Positions 33,046-40,189 of a DNA stretch of 64,000 bases are shown piece by piece. Within the stretch, counting starts at the first letter, position 1. The number at the start of each line of letters is the position of its first letter. Source of the DNA: Pseudoduganella violaceinigra DSM 15887 (GTDB taxonomy: Bacteria > Pseudomonadota > Gammaproteobacteria > Burkholderiales > Burkholderiaceae_D); NCBI RefSeq assembly GCF_000425385.1, contig NZ_KE384356.1, positions 551,873-615,872 of the forward strand, in the 5' to 3' direction. The translations under genes and the position numbers were made by a program. The notes under the pieces were generated by a model that saw nothing but the letters and a program-made list of their open reading frames with translations, searched no databases and was not told the DNA's origin.

Positions 33046-33765
33046 CTATTGGCCGGAAGCGGCCGGCATGGGCGGCAGGCCCATCATCTTGCGGCGAATA
33101 TCGAGCGCGCTTTCGTCTTCGATTACGACCGGCTTGCCGCTGGCGAACTGGGTGCCGTAGCGTTGCGGCAGCCCTTTGGCAACGCGCAGCCGGTCTTCTG
33201 CCTGCGCCAGCTGAGCGCCTGGCACGTCGTTGCCGGCGTGCGCCTCGCGCAAGGCGGGCAGCAATGATTCCAGGTCCTTCTCCGGGGCGCGCATCAGGAC
33301 AGTGAAGGCGTTCTGCGACAGTTCCGGGCCGGCAAAGCGGACTCCGGGCCAGCCGTGCGAGGCGACGATGGTTTTCAGGCGTGCCAGTTCTTTGCGGTCG
33401 CGGGCGGCATCGCGTTTGCCCTGCGCCCCCATGGCGTCAAGCGCGCGGATGGCGGCCAGTTCACGGGCATCGAGCACCTTGCGCTTGGCGATGATTTCTT
33501 CGCCGACGATGGTCGTGACCGCGCCGCTGCCGGCACGAATGGTCACGCGCACCTTGCCGCGCGCATGCGTGTTGCCGTGCGTGTCCTGCTCGACCTGCTC
33601 GGCTTCCACTTGCACGGCATTTTGCGTACCGATGGGCAGCAGCACACGCGCAACTTCCTGACCTGAAGCCAGCGTCTGTACGCTGATCCGGCTGGGTTCT
33701 GCTGCCATCGCGAGTCCGCTAGACGTGACCAGGCATGCCAGCGCCAGCTTGTCGAAGATCACCAT
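33046..33765 (-). CDS. Secreted DUF6624-like protein
   Basis: 239 residues from MVIFDKLALACL. The frame is open to 33882 but that extension lacks a ribosome site and is not signal-like. Signal peptide about 1-21 (AMAA). The second half has the pattern DRKELARLKTIVASHGWPGVRFAG, a mid block DLESLLPALREA, and LAQAEDRLRVAKGLPQRYGTQF, which I associate with DUF6624. The QxYGTQ end is characteristic of that family. Function unknown. It is convergent with the rtcB operon, 11 nt apart. Confidence 0.65.
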   Translation of the reverse strand: MVIFDKLALACLVTSSGLAMAAEPSRISVQTLASGQEVARVLLPIGTQNAVQVEAEQVEQDTHGNTHARGKVRVTIRAGSGAVTTIVGEEIIAKRKVLDARELAAIRALDAMGAQGKRDAARDRKELARLKTIVASHGWPGVRFAGPELSQNAFTVLMRAPEKDLESLLPALREAHAGNDVPGAQLAQAEDRLRVAKGLPQRYGTQFASGKPVVIEDESALDIRRKMMGLPPMPAASGQ

Positions 33766-33956
33766 AAACAAACAGTAGCAAACAAGCGGACACAGTGGAG
33801 CACAGATGGCGAAGGCGACGCCGCACGGGCATAGTTCGACAAGGCCTGCTATATGTCGAGCGCTATGCCGACATCGTTGCATTGGGCGCGCGGATCATCA
33901 TGCGCAGCGATGTCCTATACAACGATAGCCAAGTAGGTTTTTATTCAAAGTTTTTC

Positions 33957-33986
33957 TTGACACCTCATTCTTGAAGAGCGCAGAAT
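33957..33986 (+). promoter_or_regulatory. Promoter of structured RNA element 2
   Basis: TTGACA (33957-33962), 18-nt spacer, CAGAAT (33981-33986). Hexamers and spacing are identical to the promoter of element 1. Expected transcription start near 33993. Confidence 0.75.
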
Positions 33987-33992
33987 CAGCGC

Positions 33993-34177
33993 TCTTAGAT
34001 TTCATCAACCCAGAATACGAAAGGACGATCGTGCGCTACTTCGCTATCACTTGCATTAAGAAAACCAGATAGCTCCGCAGCGCGTACGCTCGGGGCGTCT
34101 GGCGAATTGCCACCCCCCGAGCCGGACGTCCGATGACAAAACCCCGGTAAGGAAACTTGCCGGGGTTTTTGTTTTTT
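33993..34177 (+). ncRNA. Structured RNA element 2, upstream of the GNAT gene pair
   Basis: Same layout as element 1, with sequence changes that keep pairing. P1 is GGACG (34023-34027) with CGTCC (34127-34131), extendable past one mismatch. P2 is GCTATC (34043-34048) with GATAGC (34068-34073). P3 is TCCG-C-AGCG, loop CGTA, CGCT-CGGG (34074-34094). P4 is TGGC/GCCA near 34100-34112. The terminator is CCCCGG-TAAG-GAAA-CTTG-CCGGGG plus U-run (34142-34177). The competing helix is GCTCGGGG/CCCCGAGC (34088-34095 with 34115-34122). The internal frame starts GTG 34031, ends AGA-TAG 34072 (13 codons), and has the same ribosome-site spacing as in element 1. The GNAT genes follow with their own AGGAGG site. 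Confidence 0.7.
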
Positions 34178-34204
34178 GGTCCCGGCGCAAGGAGGAAATG
34201 AAGT

Positions 34205-34651
34205 ATGGATATTCAGCTCAAAACCGTCACCAGGCAGAACTTTGAAGACATCGCCGATCTGCGGCTGCTGGACCACCAGCGCGAGCTGGTCGCCAGCAAC
34301 TCGTTTTCGATTGCCCAGGCCAGTTTTTATCCGGAGATGCAGACCCGCGCCATTTACGCCGGCAGCGAACTGGTTGGCTTCCTGATGTATGTCGATCTGG
34401 AACTGGAGGGGGTACCCGGCGAATTCGCCGTGTCGCGCCTGATGGTCGACTTCCGTCACCAGCACAAGGGCTACGGCCGTGATGCCTTGCAGCTGGCGCT
34501 GGCCGAGATCCGCGCGCGTCGTGGTGTGCGCAAGATCTGGATCAGCTACCTGCCTGAAAACACCCGCGCCAGGGACCTTTACGCCAGCATCGGCTTCGTC
34601 GAAACGGAGATCGATGAGGATGGCGAAATGAACGCAGTAATTGAGCAGTAA
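34205..34651 (+). CDS. GNAT-family N-acetyltransferase, copy 1
   Basis: 148 residues. The acetyl-CoA-binding block is VDFRHQHKGYGRDALQLAL (motif A, Q/RxxGxG/A) near residue 85, followed by YLPENTRARDLYASIGFVET typical of spermidine or peptide-acceptor GNATs. It has AGGAGG 10 nt before the ATG. The acceptor is unknown; polyamine (SpeG/BltD-like) acetylation is plausible. It is 20 nt upstream of a paralogue with the same order of motifs. Confidence 0.88.
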   Translation: MDIQLKTVTRQNFEDIADLRLLDHQRELVASNSFSIAQASFYPEMQTRAIYAGSELVGFLMYVDLELEGVPGEFAVSRLMVDFRHQHKGYGRDALQLALAEIRARRGVRKIWISYLPENTRARDLYASIGFVETEIDEDGEMNAVIEQ

Positions 34652-34671
34652 CGAAGAAGAAGGAGTTAACA

Positions 34672-35160
34672 ATGAGACCTTATCAACGCTTCCTGAAGAA
34701 ATGGATCACGACCAACCTGCACGTGGTCACCAAGGACAACTTTGCCAACATCGCCGAACTGGAACTGCATGAGCACCAGCAAGACCATGCCGCCAGCACC
34801 ATGTATGCGATCGCGGAAGCCAGCTTCCACCCGAACTATCAGTGCCGCGCGATTGCCGACAAGGACGGCGTGGTGGGCTTCCTGATGTATGCCGCGCCCG
34901 GCGCCGACGATGCACCCGGCGAATATGCGATCTATCACCTGATGGTGGACCGCCGCTACCAGGGCCGGGGCCATGGCCGTCGCGCAGTCGAGCTGGCGCT
35001 GGCCGAAATCGGCAAGCATGGGGACGTGCAGCGCATCTGGACCAGCTACCAGCCGGGCAACGGCGTGGCGCGGGAGCTGTATGCTGCTTGCGGCTTTGTC
35101 GAGGCGGGTGTGGAGGAAGACGGCGAGATGTATGCCGCCTGGACGCCGGACCCCTATTAA
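34672..35160 (+). CDS. GNAT-family N-acetyltransferase, copy 2
   Basis: 162 residues with motif A VDRRYQGRGHGRRAVELAL near residue 100 and QPGNGVARELYAACGFVEAG after it. It is similar to copy 1 through NFANIAELELHEHQ against NFEDIADLRLLDHQ, so the pair arose by duplication. AAGGAG precedes the ATG. The substrate is unknown. The pair is co-transcribed, and its leader region carries structured RNA element 2. Confidence 0.88.
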   Translation: MRPYQRFLKKWITTNLHVVTKDNFANIAELELHEHQQDHAASTMYAIAEASFHPNYQCRAIADKDGVVGFLMYAAPGADDAPGEYAIYHLMVDRRYQGRGHGRRAVELALAEIGKHGDVQRIWTSYQPGNGVARELYAACGFVEAGVEEDGEMYAAWTPDPY

Positions 35161-35172
35161 GTCGCTTGCTAT

Positions 35173-35190
35173 TTCGCACAGGTGTGCTAA
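35173..35190 (+). promoter_or_regulatory. Operator-like palindrome upstream of the TetR gene
   Basis: TTCGCAC-AGGT-GTGCTAA, imperfect, 10 nt before the regulator start. A better copy of the same motif lies after the regulator at 35864. Two copies flanking a TetR gene suggest autoregulation and control of the genes downstream. Confidence 0.6.
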
Positions 35191-35200
35191 AGTGCCTTCC

Positions 35201-35818
35201 ATGGATACCATGACCGCAAAAAGCGAGGCTACCTTCGCCACCATCCTGGACGCCGCCATGGAAATGGCAGCGGCCGATGGCATCGGCAAGCTGTCGCTGG
35301 GCGAAATCGCCAAACGCACCGGCATCAGCAAGAGCGGTGTGTTTTCGCGCGTGGGTTCCCTGGAGCAGCTGCAGTGCGCGGTGCTGGACGAGTACGACCG
35401 CCGCTTCGCAGCCGAAGTCTTCATGCCTTCCTTGCAGCTGCCGCGCGGCTTGCCGCGCCTGCAGGCGCAGGTGGCGGCCTGGTTCCAGCGCGCCGCCGAC
35501 GAGGGCCTGCGCACTTCCTGCCTATACACGGCGGGCGCTTTCGAATTCGACGATTACGAAGGCAGTACGGTGCGCGACCGTCTGGCGCAAGGGGTGGTCG
35601 CATGGCGCGCCTCGCTGCGCAAGACGGTGCTGCAGGCGATGGAGGCGGGCCAGCTGCGGCCCGACACCGAGCCGGAACAGCTGGTGTTCGAGATTTACAG
35701 CCTGGTGGTGGGCTTGCTGCACGATGCCCGCTTCCTGCATGACGAGCAGTCGCCGCGCCACGCGCAGCGCGCTTTCAATCGCCTGATTTCGACGTACAAG
35801 AGTTTCAACGACGTATAG
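35201..35818 (+). CDS. TetR-family regulator
   Basis: 205 residues from MDTMTAKSEATF; the Met at residue 4 is an alternative start. The N-terminal helix-turn-helix reads GKLSLGEIAKRTGISKSGVFSRVGSLEQL (residues 28-56). The C-terminal ligand domain is of the TetR_C_39/YcdC-like kind with a Cys-containing FQRAADEGLRTSCLYTAG. The frame is open upstream into the GNAT gene but no start exists there. A likely repressor of itself and of the 35895-36626 genes through the twin operators. Confidence 0.9.
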   Translation: MDTMTAKSEATFATILDAAMEMAAADGIGKLSLGEIAKRTGISKSGVFSRVGSLEQLQCAVLDEYDRRFAAEVFMPSLQLPRGLPRLQAQVAAWFQRAADEGLRTSCLYTAGAFEFDDYEGSTVRDRLAQGVVAWRASLRKTVLQAMEAGQLRPDTEPEQLVFEIYSLVVGLLHDARFLHDEQSPRHAQRAFNRLISTYKSFNDV

Positions 35819-35827
35819 TTTTGGGTT

Positions 35828-35856
35828 GCCGCAGGTTCGCCTGCGGCCTTTTTTTT
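35828..35856 (+). terminator. Terminator after the TetR gene
   Basis: GCCGCAGG, loop TTCG, CCTGCGGC, then CTTTTTTTT. The 8-bp stem and eight-T run are a clear rho-independent terminator. Confidence 0.95.
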
Positions 35857-35863
35857 ATCGGAC

Positions 35864-35881
35864 TTCGCACGGGTGTGCGAA
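35864..35881 (+). promoter_or_regulatory. Operator-like palindrome before the isomerase operon
   Basis: TTCGCAC-GGGT-GTGCGAA, perfect 7-bp arms, 14 nt before the start of the small membrane protein gene. It shares 15 of 18 positions or more with the site at 35173, as expected for a TetR dimer target. Confidence 0.65.
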
Positions 35882-35894
35882 ATTGGAGATAAAC

Positions 35895-36011
35895 ATGCGC
35901 TTCCTGCTTTTACTGGTGCCGGTCGGCATCTACTTCATGAGCCATAGCCGCCTATGGGGCATCCTGCGTGGACTGCCGAGGAACAATAGCGATTTCGGCG
36001 AAAACTACTAA
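35895..36011 (+). CDS. Small membrane protein (38 aa)
   Basis: Starts MRFLLLLVPVGIYFMSHSRL behind GGAG. One membrane helix (about 2-16) and a short basic then polar tail (WGILRGLPRNNSDFGENY). It lies between the TetR operator and the isomerase gene, 9 nt before the latter. Such tiny genes are often missed. Family not recognised. The start and ribosome site make expression likely. Confidence 0.55.
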   Translation: MRFLLLLVPVGIYFMSHSRLWGILRGLPRNNSDFGENY

Positions 36012-36020
36012 GGAGCAGCC

Positions 36021-36626
36021 ATGGTTCTGGACTTCTACTTTGATTTCGCATCGGGCTATTCCTACTTTGCCGCGCGCCGCATCGAGTGGCTGGCCGCCGC
36101 CAACGGCGCCACGGTGCGCTGGCATCCGGTGCTGCTGTCGGCCTTGACCCAGGCCACCGGCGTGCTGCCGTCGCCGGTGGTGCCGCTCAAATGGACCTAT
36201 GTGACGCGCGATATGCAGCGCACCGCCCAGGAGGAGGCGATCCCCTTCAATCCATCGCCGGCGTTCCCGCAGATGCTGATCGCGCCGGGGCGGGCCATGC
36301 TGTGGATCCGCGCGCAACACGGCGAAGAGCTGGCGAAGTCGTTTGCCCGCACCTGCTTCCAGGCCTATTACGCGGACGGCGTGGATATCGCCGACAAGGC
36401 GGTGCTGCTGGGGATCGCCGAGGGACTCGGGATCGATGGCGCGGCCTTCCTGACTGGGATGGAAGAACCGGCGACCAAGGCGCAGTTCAAGCAGGGTAGC
36501 GAAGATGCGCTGGCAAAAGGCGTGTTCGGCGTGCCCTTCGTGCTGGCGGACGGGGAGCCTTTCTGGGGTTACGACCGCTTCCCGCAACTGGAGCGCTGGC
36601 TGGCCGCGGCGCGTCGCGCGGCATGA
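36021..36626 (+). CDS. DsbA-fold 2-hydroxychromene-2-carboxylate isomerase family protein
   Basis: 201 residues. The N-terminal strand-loop MVLDFYFDFASGYSYFAARR is the kappa-GST/HCCA isomerase signature (a Ser in place of the thioredoxin Cys). A helical insertion follows, and the C-terminal block GVFGVPFVLADGEPFWGYDRFPQLERWL is typical. Members isomerise hydroxychromene carboxylates in naphthalene breakdown or act as glutathione-dependent enzymes. The substrate here is open. Likely controlled by the adjacent TetR regulator. Confidence 0.88.
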   Translation: MVLDFYFDFASGYSYFAARRIEWLAAANGATVRWHPVLLSALTQATGVLPSPVVPLKWTYVTRDMQRTAQEEAIPFNPSPAFPQMLIAPGRAMLWIRAQHGEELAKSFARTCFQAYYADGVDIADKAVLLGIAEGLGIDGAAFLTGMEEPATKAQFKQGSEDALAKGVFGVPFVLADGEPFWGYDRFPQLERWLAAARRAA

Positions 36627-36630
36627 TCGG

Positions 36631-36660
36631 TGAGAAGCGGTGAGAAGCGGCGAGAAGCGG
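36631..36660 (+). repeat. Three tandem copies of a 10-bp unit
   Basis: The unit TGAGAAGCGG is repeated at 36631-36640, 36641-36650 and (with T to C at its first base) 36651-36660, just after the isomerase stop codon. Confidence 0.85.
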
Positions 36661-36748
36661 TAAGGCGGGGTATGGCGCGAGGACCGGCCCCCGGCCGGCG
36701 GCCGTCGCGTGCCGGTGTCGGACCCTTGGGTCTGACACCGCCTTACCG
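36658..36748. repeat. Nested palindromic repeat between convergent genes
   Basis: Outer arms CGGTAAGGCGG (36658-36668) and CCGCCTTACCG (36738-36748) enclose two smaller hairpins: CCGGCC/GGCCGG near 36684-36698, and GGTGTCGGACCC-TT-GGGTCTGACACC (36714-36739, one G-T). The GGTGTC/GACACC core with GGGTC is a common mobile palindrome type in this bacterial group (from memory). It probably also ends transcripts of the convergent isomerase and ybaK genes. Confidence 0.7.
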
Positions 36749-36750
36749 GT

Positions 36751-37212
36751 TCAAGCCTGTGCCACGTCGACCCACTCGGCCCTGGTCAGCTGCGCCATCC
36801 GTTCCGGACAGATGCGCACGGCGGCGTTGACCGCGCCGCCGGCGGGAATCACCTCCTTGAAGGCACGCAGCGAAACATCGCAATACACGGGAATCGGCCC
36901 TGGCAGGCCGAAGGGGCAGACGCCGCCGACCGGATGGCCGGTGAGCGCTTCCACTTCATGCGCACCAAGCATGCGCGCCGTAACGCCGAAGCGGGCCTTG
37001 AACTTCTTGTTGTCCAGCCGCGCATCGCCGCGCGTGACCACCAGCACGATGCCGTCCTTCATGCGCAGCGAGAGCGTCTTGGCGATCTGGCCCGGCTCGA
37101 CCCCGTGCGCGGCGGCGGCCAGGGCCACGGTGGCCGTGCTTTGCGCCAGTTCGATCACTTCCAGGTCCGGCGCGTGCCGGGCCAGGAAGTCTTTGACCGA
37201 ATGCAGGCTCAT
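36751..37212 (-). CDS. YbaK/EbsC-type aminoacyl-tRNA deacylase
   Basis: 153 residues. The family pattern is visible: AAAAHGVEPGQIAKTLSLR near residue 33, the catalytic-site Lys region DNKKFKARFG near 68, and the loop TGHPVGGVCPFGLP near 92. These proteins hydrolyse misacylated tRNA such as Cys- or Ala-tRNA-Pro. Its start overlaps the uvrA stop (TAATG), so it is co-transcribed as the last gene of the uvrA operon. Confidence 0.9.
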   Translation of the reverse strand: MSLHSVKDFLARHAPDLEVIELAQSTATVALAAAAHGVEPGQIAKTLSLRMKDGIVLVVTRGDARLDNKKFKARFGVTARMLGAHEVEALTGHPVGGVCPFGLPGPIPVYCDVSLRAFKEVIPAGGAVNAAVRICPERMAQLTRAEWVDVAQA

Positions 37213-40064
37213 TACTTCTTCTTCAGCAGCGGACCGAGGTATTTGCCGGTCACGCTGGCCGGGTTGGCCGCCACGTCTTCCGGCGTGCCGCTGGCGATGA
37301 TCTGGCCGCCGCCAGCGCCGCCTTCCGGACCCAGATCGACGATCCAGTCGGCGGTCTTGATCACATCGAGGTTGTGTTCGATGATCACCAGGGTGTTGCC
37401 GTGGTCGCGCAGGCGGTGGATCACTTTCAGCAGCAGGTCGATATCGTGGAAGTGCAGGCCGGTGGTCGGCTCGTCCAGGATATACAGGGTGCGGCCCGTG
37501 TCGCGCTTGGACAGTTCCAGCGACAGCTTGACGCGCTGCGCCTCGCCGCCGGACAGGGTGGTGGCGCTCTGTCCCAGCTTGATGTAGCCGAGGCCAACGT
37601 CGAGCAGGGTTTGCAGCTTGCGCGCGATGACCGGCACGGCCTTGAAGAACTCGTGCGCATCTTCCACCGTCATGTCCAGCACTTCGGTGATGCTCTTGCC
37701 CTTGTAGTGGACTTCCAGCGTTTCGCGGTTATAGCGCTTGCCGTGGCAGACGTCGCACGGCACGTACACGTCCGGCAGGAAGTGCATTTCGACCTTGATC
37801 ACGCCGTCGCCCTGGCAGGCTTCGCAGCGGCCGCCCTTGACGTTGAAGGAGAAGCGGCCGGCCGAGTAGCCGCGCTCTTTGGCCACCGGCACGGTGGCGA
37901 ACAGGTCGCGGATCGGCGTGAACAGGCCGGTGTAGGTGGCCGGATTGGAGCGCGGCGTGCGGCCGATCGGCGCCTGGTCGACCGAAATCACCTTGTCGAA
38001 GTGTTCCAGGCCGCTGATCGCATCGTGCGGCGCCGGTTCGGTTTGCGAGCCGAACAGGTGGCGCGACAGGGCCGGATACAGGGTGTCGTTGACCAGGGTC
38101 GATTTGCCGGAACCGGAAACGCCGGTCACGCAAGTCATCAGGCCGACCGGCAGGCTGAGCGACACCTTTTTCAGGTTGTTGCCGGTCGCGCCGGTAATGG
38201 TCAGCTGGCGCTGCGGGTCGGACAGGTGGCGCTTCTTCGGCACTTCAATCTTCAGCTTGCCGCTCAGGTATTGCGCGGTCAGCGATTCCTTCGACTTCAG
38301 GATGTCCTTCAGCGAGCCGGCCGCGATCACATCGCCGCCATGCACCCCGGCGCCCTTGCCCATGTCGACCACATAGTCGGCCGTGCGGATCGCGTCTTCA
38401 TCGTGCTCCACCACCAGCACCGAGTTGCCGATGTCGCGCAGGTGCTTCAGGGTGTCGATCAGGCGGTCGTTGTCGCGCTGGTGCAGGCCGATGGACGGCT
38501 CGTCCAGCACATACATCACGCCCGTCAGGCCGGAACCGATCTGCGAAGCGAGCCTGATGCGCTGGGCTTCGCCGCCGGACAGGGTATCGGCGCTGCGGTC
38601 CAGCGACAGGTAGTCCAGGCCCACGTTGTTCAGGAAGGTCAGGCGCGACACGATTTCCTTGATCACGCGGTCGGCGATGTCCTTCTTGGCGCCTTTCAGT
38701 TTCAGCTGCTCGAAGAAGGACAGGGTATCGCGCAGCGGCTTTTCGGCGATCTGGTAGATCGCGCGTTCCTGCTTGCCGCTACCGATCTTCACATGGCGCG
38801 CTTCCACGCGCAGGCGCGCGCCTTCGCAGCTCGGGCACTTCTTCTCGTTGATGAACTTCGCCAGTTCTTCCTTCACCGCCATCGAGTCGGTCTCGCGGTA
38901 GCGGCGCTGCAGGTTGTTGACGATGCCTTCGAAGGTGTGTTCCTTGACCACGGCCTTGCCGCGCTCGTTCATATAGGTGAACGGGATGGCGGTCTTGCCG
39001 GAGCCGTGCAGCACCACGTCCTGCGCTTTGGCCGGCAGTTGCTCGAACGGCGTGTCGAGGTCGAAATCGTAGTAGGCGCCCAGCGCCGCCAGCATCGAGT
39101 AGTAGAACTGGTTGCGGCGGTCCCAGCCCTTCACCGCGCCGGAAGCTAGCGACAGGTTGGGGAAGGCGACGATGCGGCGCGGGTCGAAGAATTCGATATG
39201 GCCCAGGCCATCGCATTCCGGGCAGGCGCCCATCGGATTATTGAAGGAGAACAGGCGCGGCTCGAGTTCCTGCAGCGAGTAGCCGCAGGTGGTGCAGGCG
39301 AACTTGTTGGAGTAGACGTGCTCGGAACCGGTGTCCATCTCGTAGGCGATGGCGCGGCCGTCGGCCAGGCGCAGCGCGGTCTCGAAGGACTCGGCCAGGC
39401 GCTGTTTGATTTCCGGGTTCACCTTGACGCGGTCGATCACCACGTCGATGCTGTGCTTCTCGGTCTTCTTCAGTTTCGGCAGGTCGTCCACTTCGTAGAT
39501 TTTGGCGTCGTGGGTGCCGCTCTGCACGCGGAAGCGCACGAAGCCCTGGGCCTGCATGGCCTCGAACAGGTCGGCGTGTTCGCCCTTACGGTTGGCCACC
39601 ACGGGCGCCATGATCATCAGCTTGGTGCCCTCGGGCATGGCCAGCACGGCGTCCACCATCTGCGACACCGACTGCGCGGCCAGCGCGTGGTCCGGGTGGT
39701 TGATGCAGTATGGGGTGCCGACGCGGGCATACAGCAGGCGCAGGTAGTCGTGGATCTCGGTCACCGTGCCCACGGTGGAACGCGGATTGTGCGAGGTGGC
39801 CTTCTGCTCGATCGAAATGGCGGGCGACAGGCCTTCGATCATGTCCACATCCGGCTTTTCCATCAGCTGCAGGAACTGGCGCGCGTAAGCCGACAGCGAT
39901 TCCACATAGCGGCGCTGGCCCTCCGCGTACAGGGTGTCGAACGCGAGCGACGACTTGCCGGAGCCGGACAAGCCCGTGATCACGATCAGCTTGTTGCGCG
40001 GCAGGTCGAGGTTGATGTTCTTCAGGTTGTGCGTGCGTGCGCCGCGGATGCGGATTTCTTCCAT
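37212..40064 (-). CDS. uvrA: Excinuclease ABC subunit A
   Basis: 950 residues, the normal length (E. coli 940). It has two ABC ATPase modules: Walker A GLSGSGKSS near residue 33 and GVSGSGKST near 640, signatures LSGGEAQRI and LSGGEAQRV, and zinc-binding Cys clusters CTTCGYS/CPECDG and CEACQGDG/CDVCHG. UvrA finds bulky lesions in nucleotide excision repair and loads UvrB. A LexA box lies 90 nt upstream. Confidence 0.99.
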   Translation of the reverse strand: MEEIRIRGARTHNLKNINLDLPRNKLIVITGLSGSGKSSLAFDTLYAEGQRRYVESLSAYARQFLQLMEKPDVDMIEGLSPAISIEQKATSHNPRSTVGTVTEIHDYLRLLYARVGTPYCINHPDHALAAQSVSQMVDAVLAMPEGTKLMIMAPVVANRKGEHADLFEAMQAQGFVRFRVQSGTHDAKIYEVDDLPKLKKTEKHSIDVVIDRVKVNPEIKQRLAESFETALRLADGRAIAYEMDTGSEHVYSNKFACTTCGYSLQELEPRLFSFNNPMGACPECDGLGHIEFFDPRRIVAFPNLSLASGAVKGWDRRNQFYYSMLAALGAYYDFDLDTPFEQLPAKAQDVVLHGSGKTAIPFTYMNERGKAVVKEHTFEGIVNNLQRRYRETDSMAVKEELAKFINEKKCPSCEGARLRVEARHVKIGSGKQERAIYQIAEKPLRDTLSFFEQLKLKGAKKDIADRVIKEIVSRLTFLNNVGLDYLSLDRSADTLSGGEAQRIRLASQIGSGLTGVMYVLDEPSIGLHQRDNDRLIDTLKHLRDIGNSVLVVEHDEDAIRTADYVVDMGKGAGVHGGDVIAAGSLKDILKSKESLTAQYLSGKLKIEVPKKRHLSDPQRQLTITGATGNNLKKVSLSLPVGLMTCVTGVSGSGKSTLVNDTLYPALSRHLFGSQTEPAPHDAISGLEHFDKVISVDQAPIGRTPRSNPATYTGLFTPIRDLFATVPVAKERGYSAGRFSFNVKGGRCEACQGDGVIKVEMHFLPDVYVPCDVCHGKRYNRETLEVHYKGKSITEVLDMTVEDAHEFFKAVPVIARKLQTLLDVGLGYIKLGQSATTLSGGEAQRVKLSLELSKRDTGRTLYILDEPTTGLHFHDIDLLLKVIHRLRDHGNTLVIIEHNLDVIKTADWIVDLGPEGGAGGGQIIASGTPEDVAANPASVTGKYLGPLLKKK

Positions 40065-40124
40065 GCGTGTATGCCTTTCGGGTCAGCCCGATACTATAGC
40101 TGGGAATAACTTCTTGCGCCGGGT

Positions 40125-40138
40125 TTGATATATCTCAA
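40125..40138 (-). promoter_or_regulatory. FNR-like palindrome upstream of uvrA
   Basis: TTGA-TATATC-TCAA fits TTGA-N6-TCAA and sits inside a larger inverted repeat (GGGTTTGA...TCAAAACCC, 40121-40143). It may be an operator or only a hairpin in the uvrA leader. The minus-strand -10-like TATAGT at about 40093-40098 lies downstream of it. Confidence 0.3.
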
Positions 40139-40153
40139 AACCCGGGCATTAAA

Positions 40154-40173
40154 TACTGTACATAATACCAGTA
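40154..40173 (-). promoter_or_regulatory. LexA box (SOS) upstream of uvrA
   Basis: TACTG-N10-CAGTA palindrome with CTGT intact and CCAG in place of ACAG, AT-rich core. Position 90 nt before the uvrA start and known SOS control of uvrA support the call. Confidence 0.7.
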
Positions 40174-40189
40174 TTCCGGCGAGCACGTA

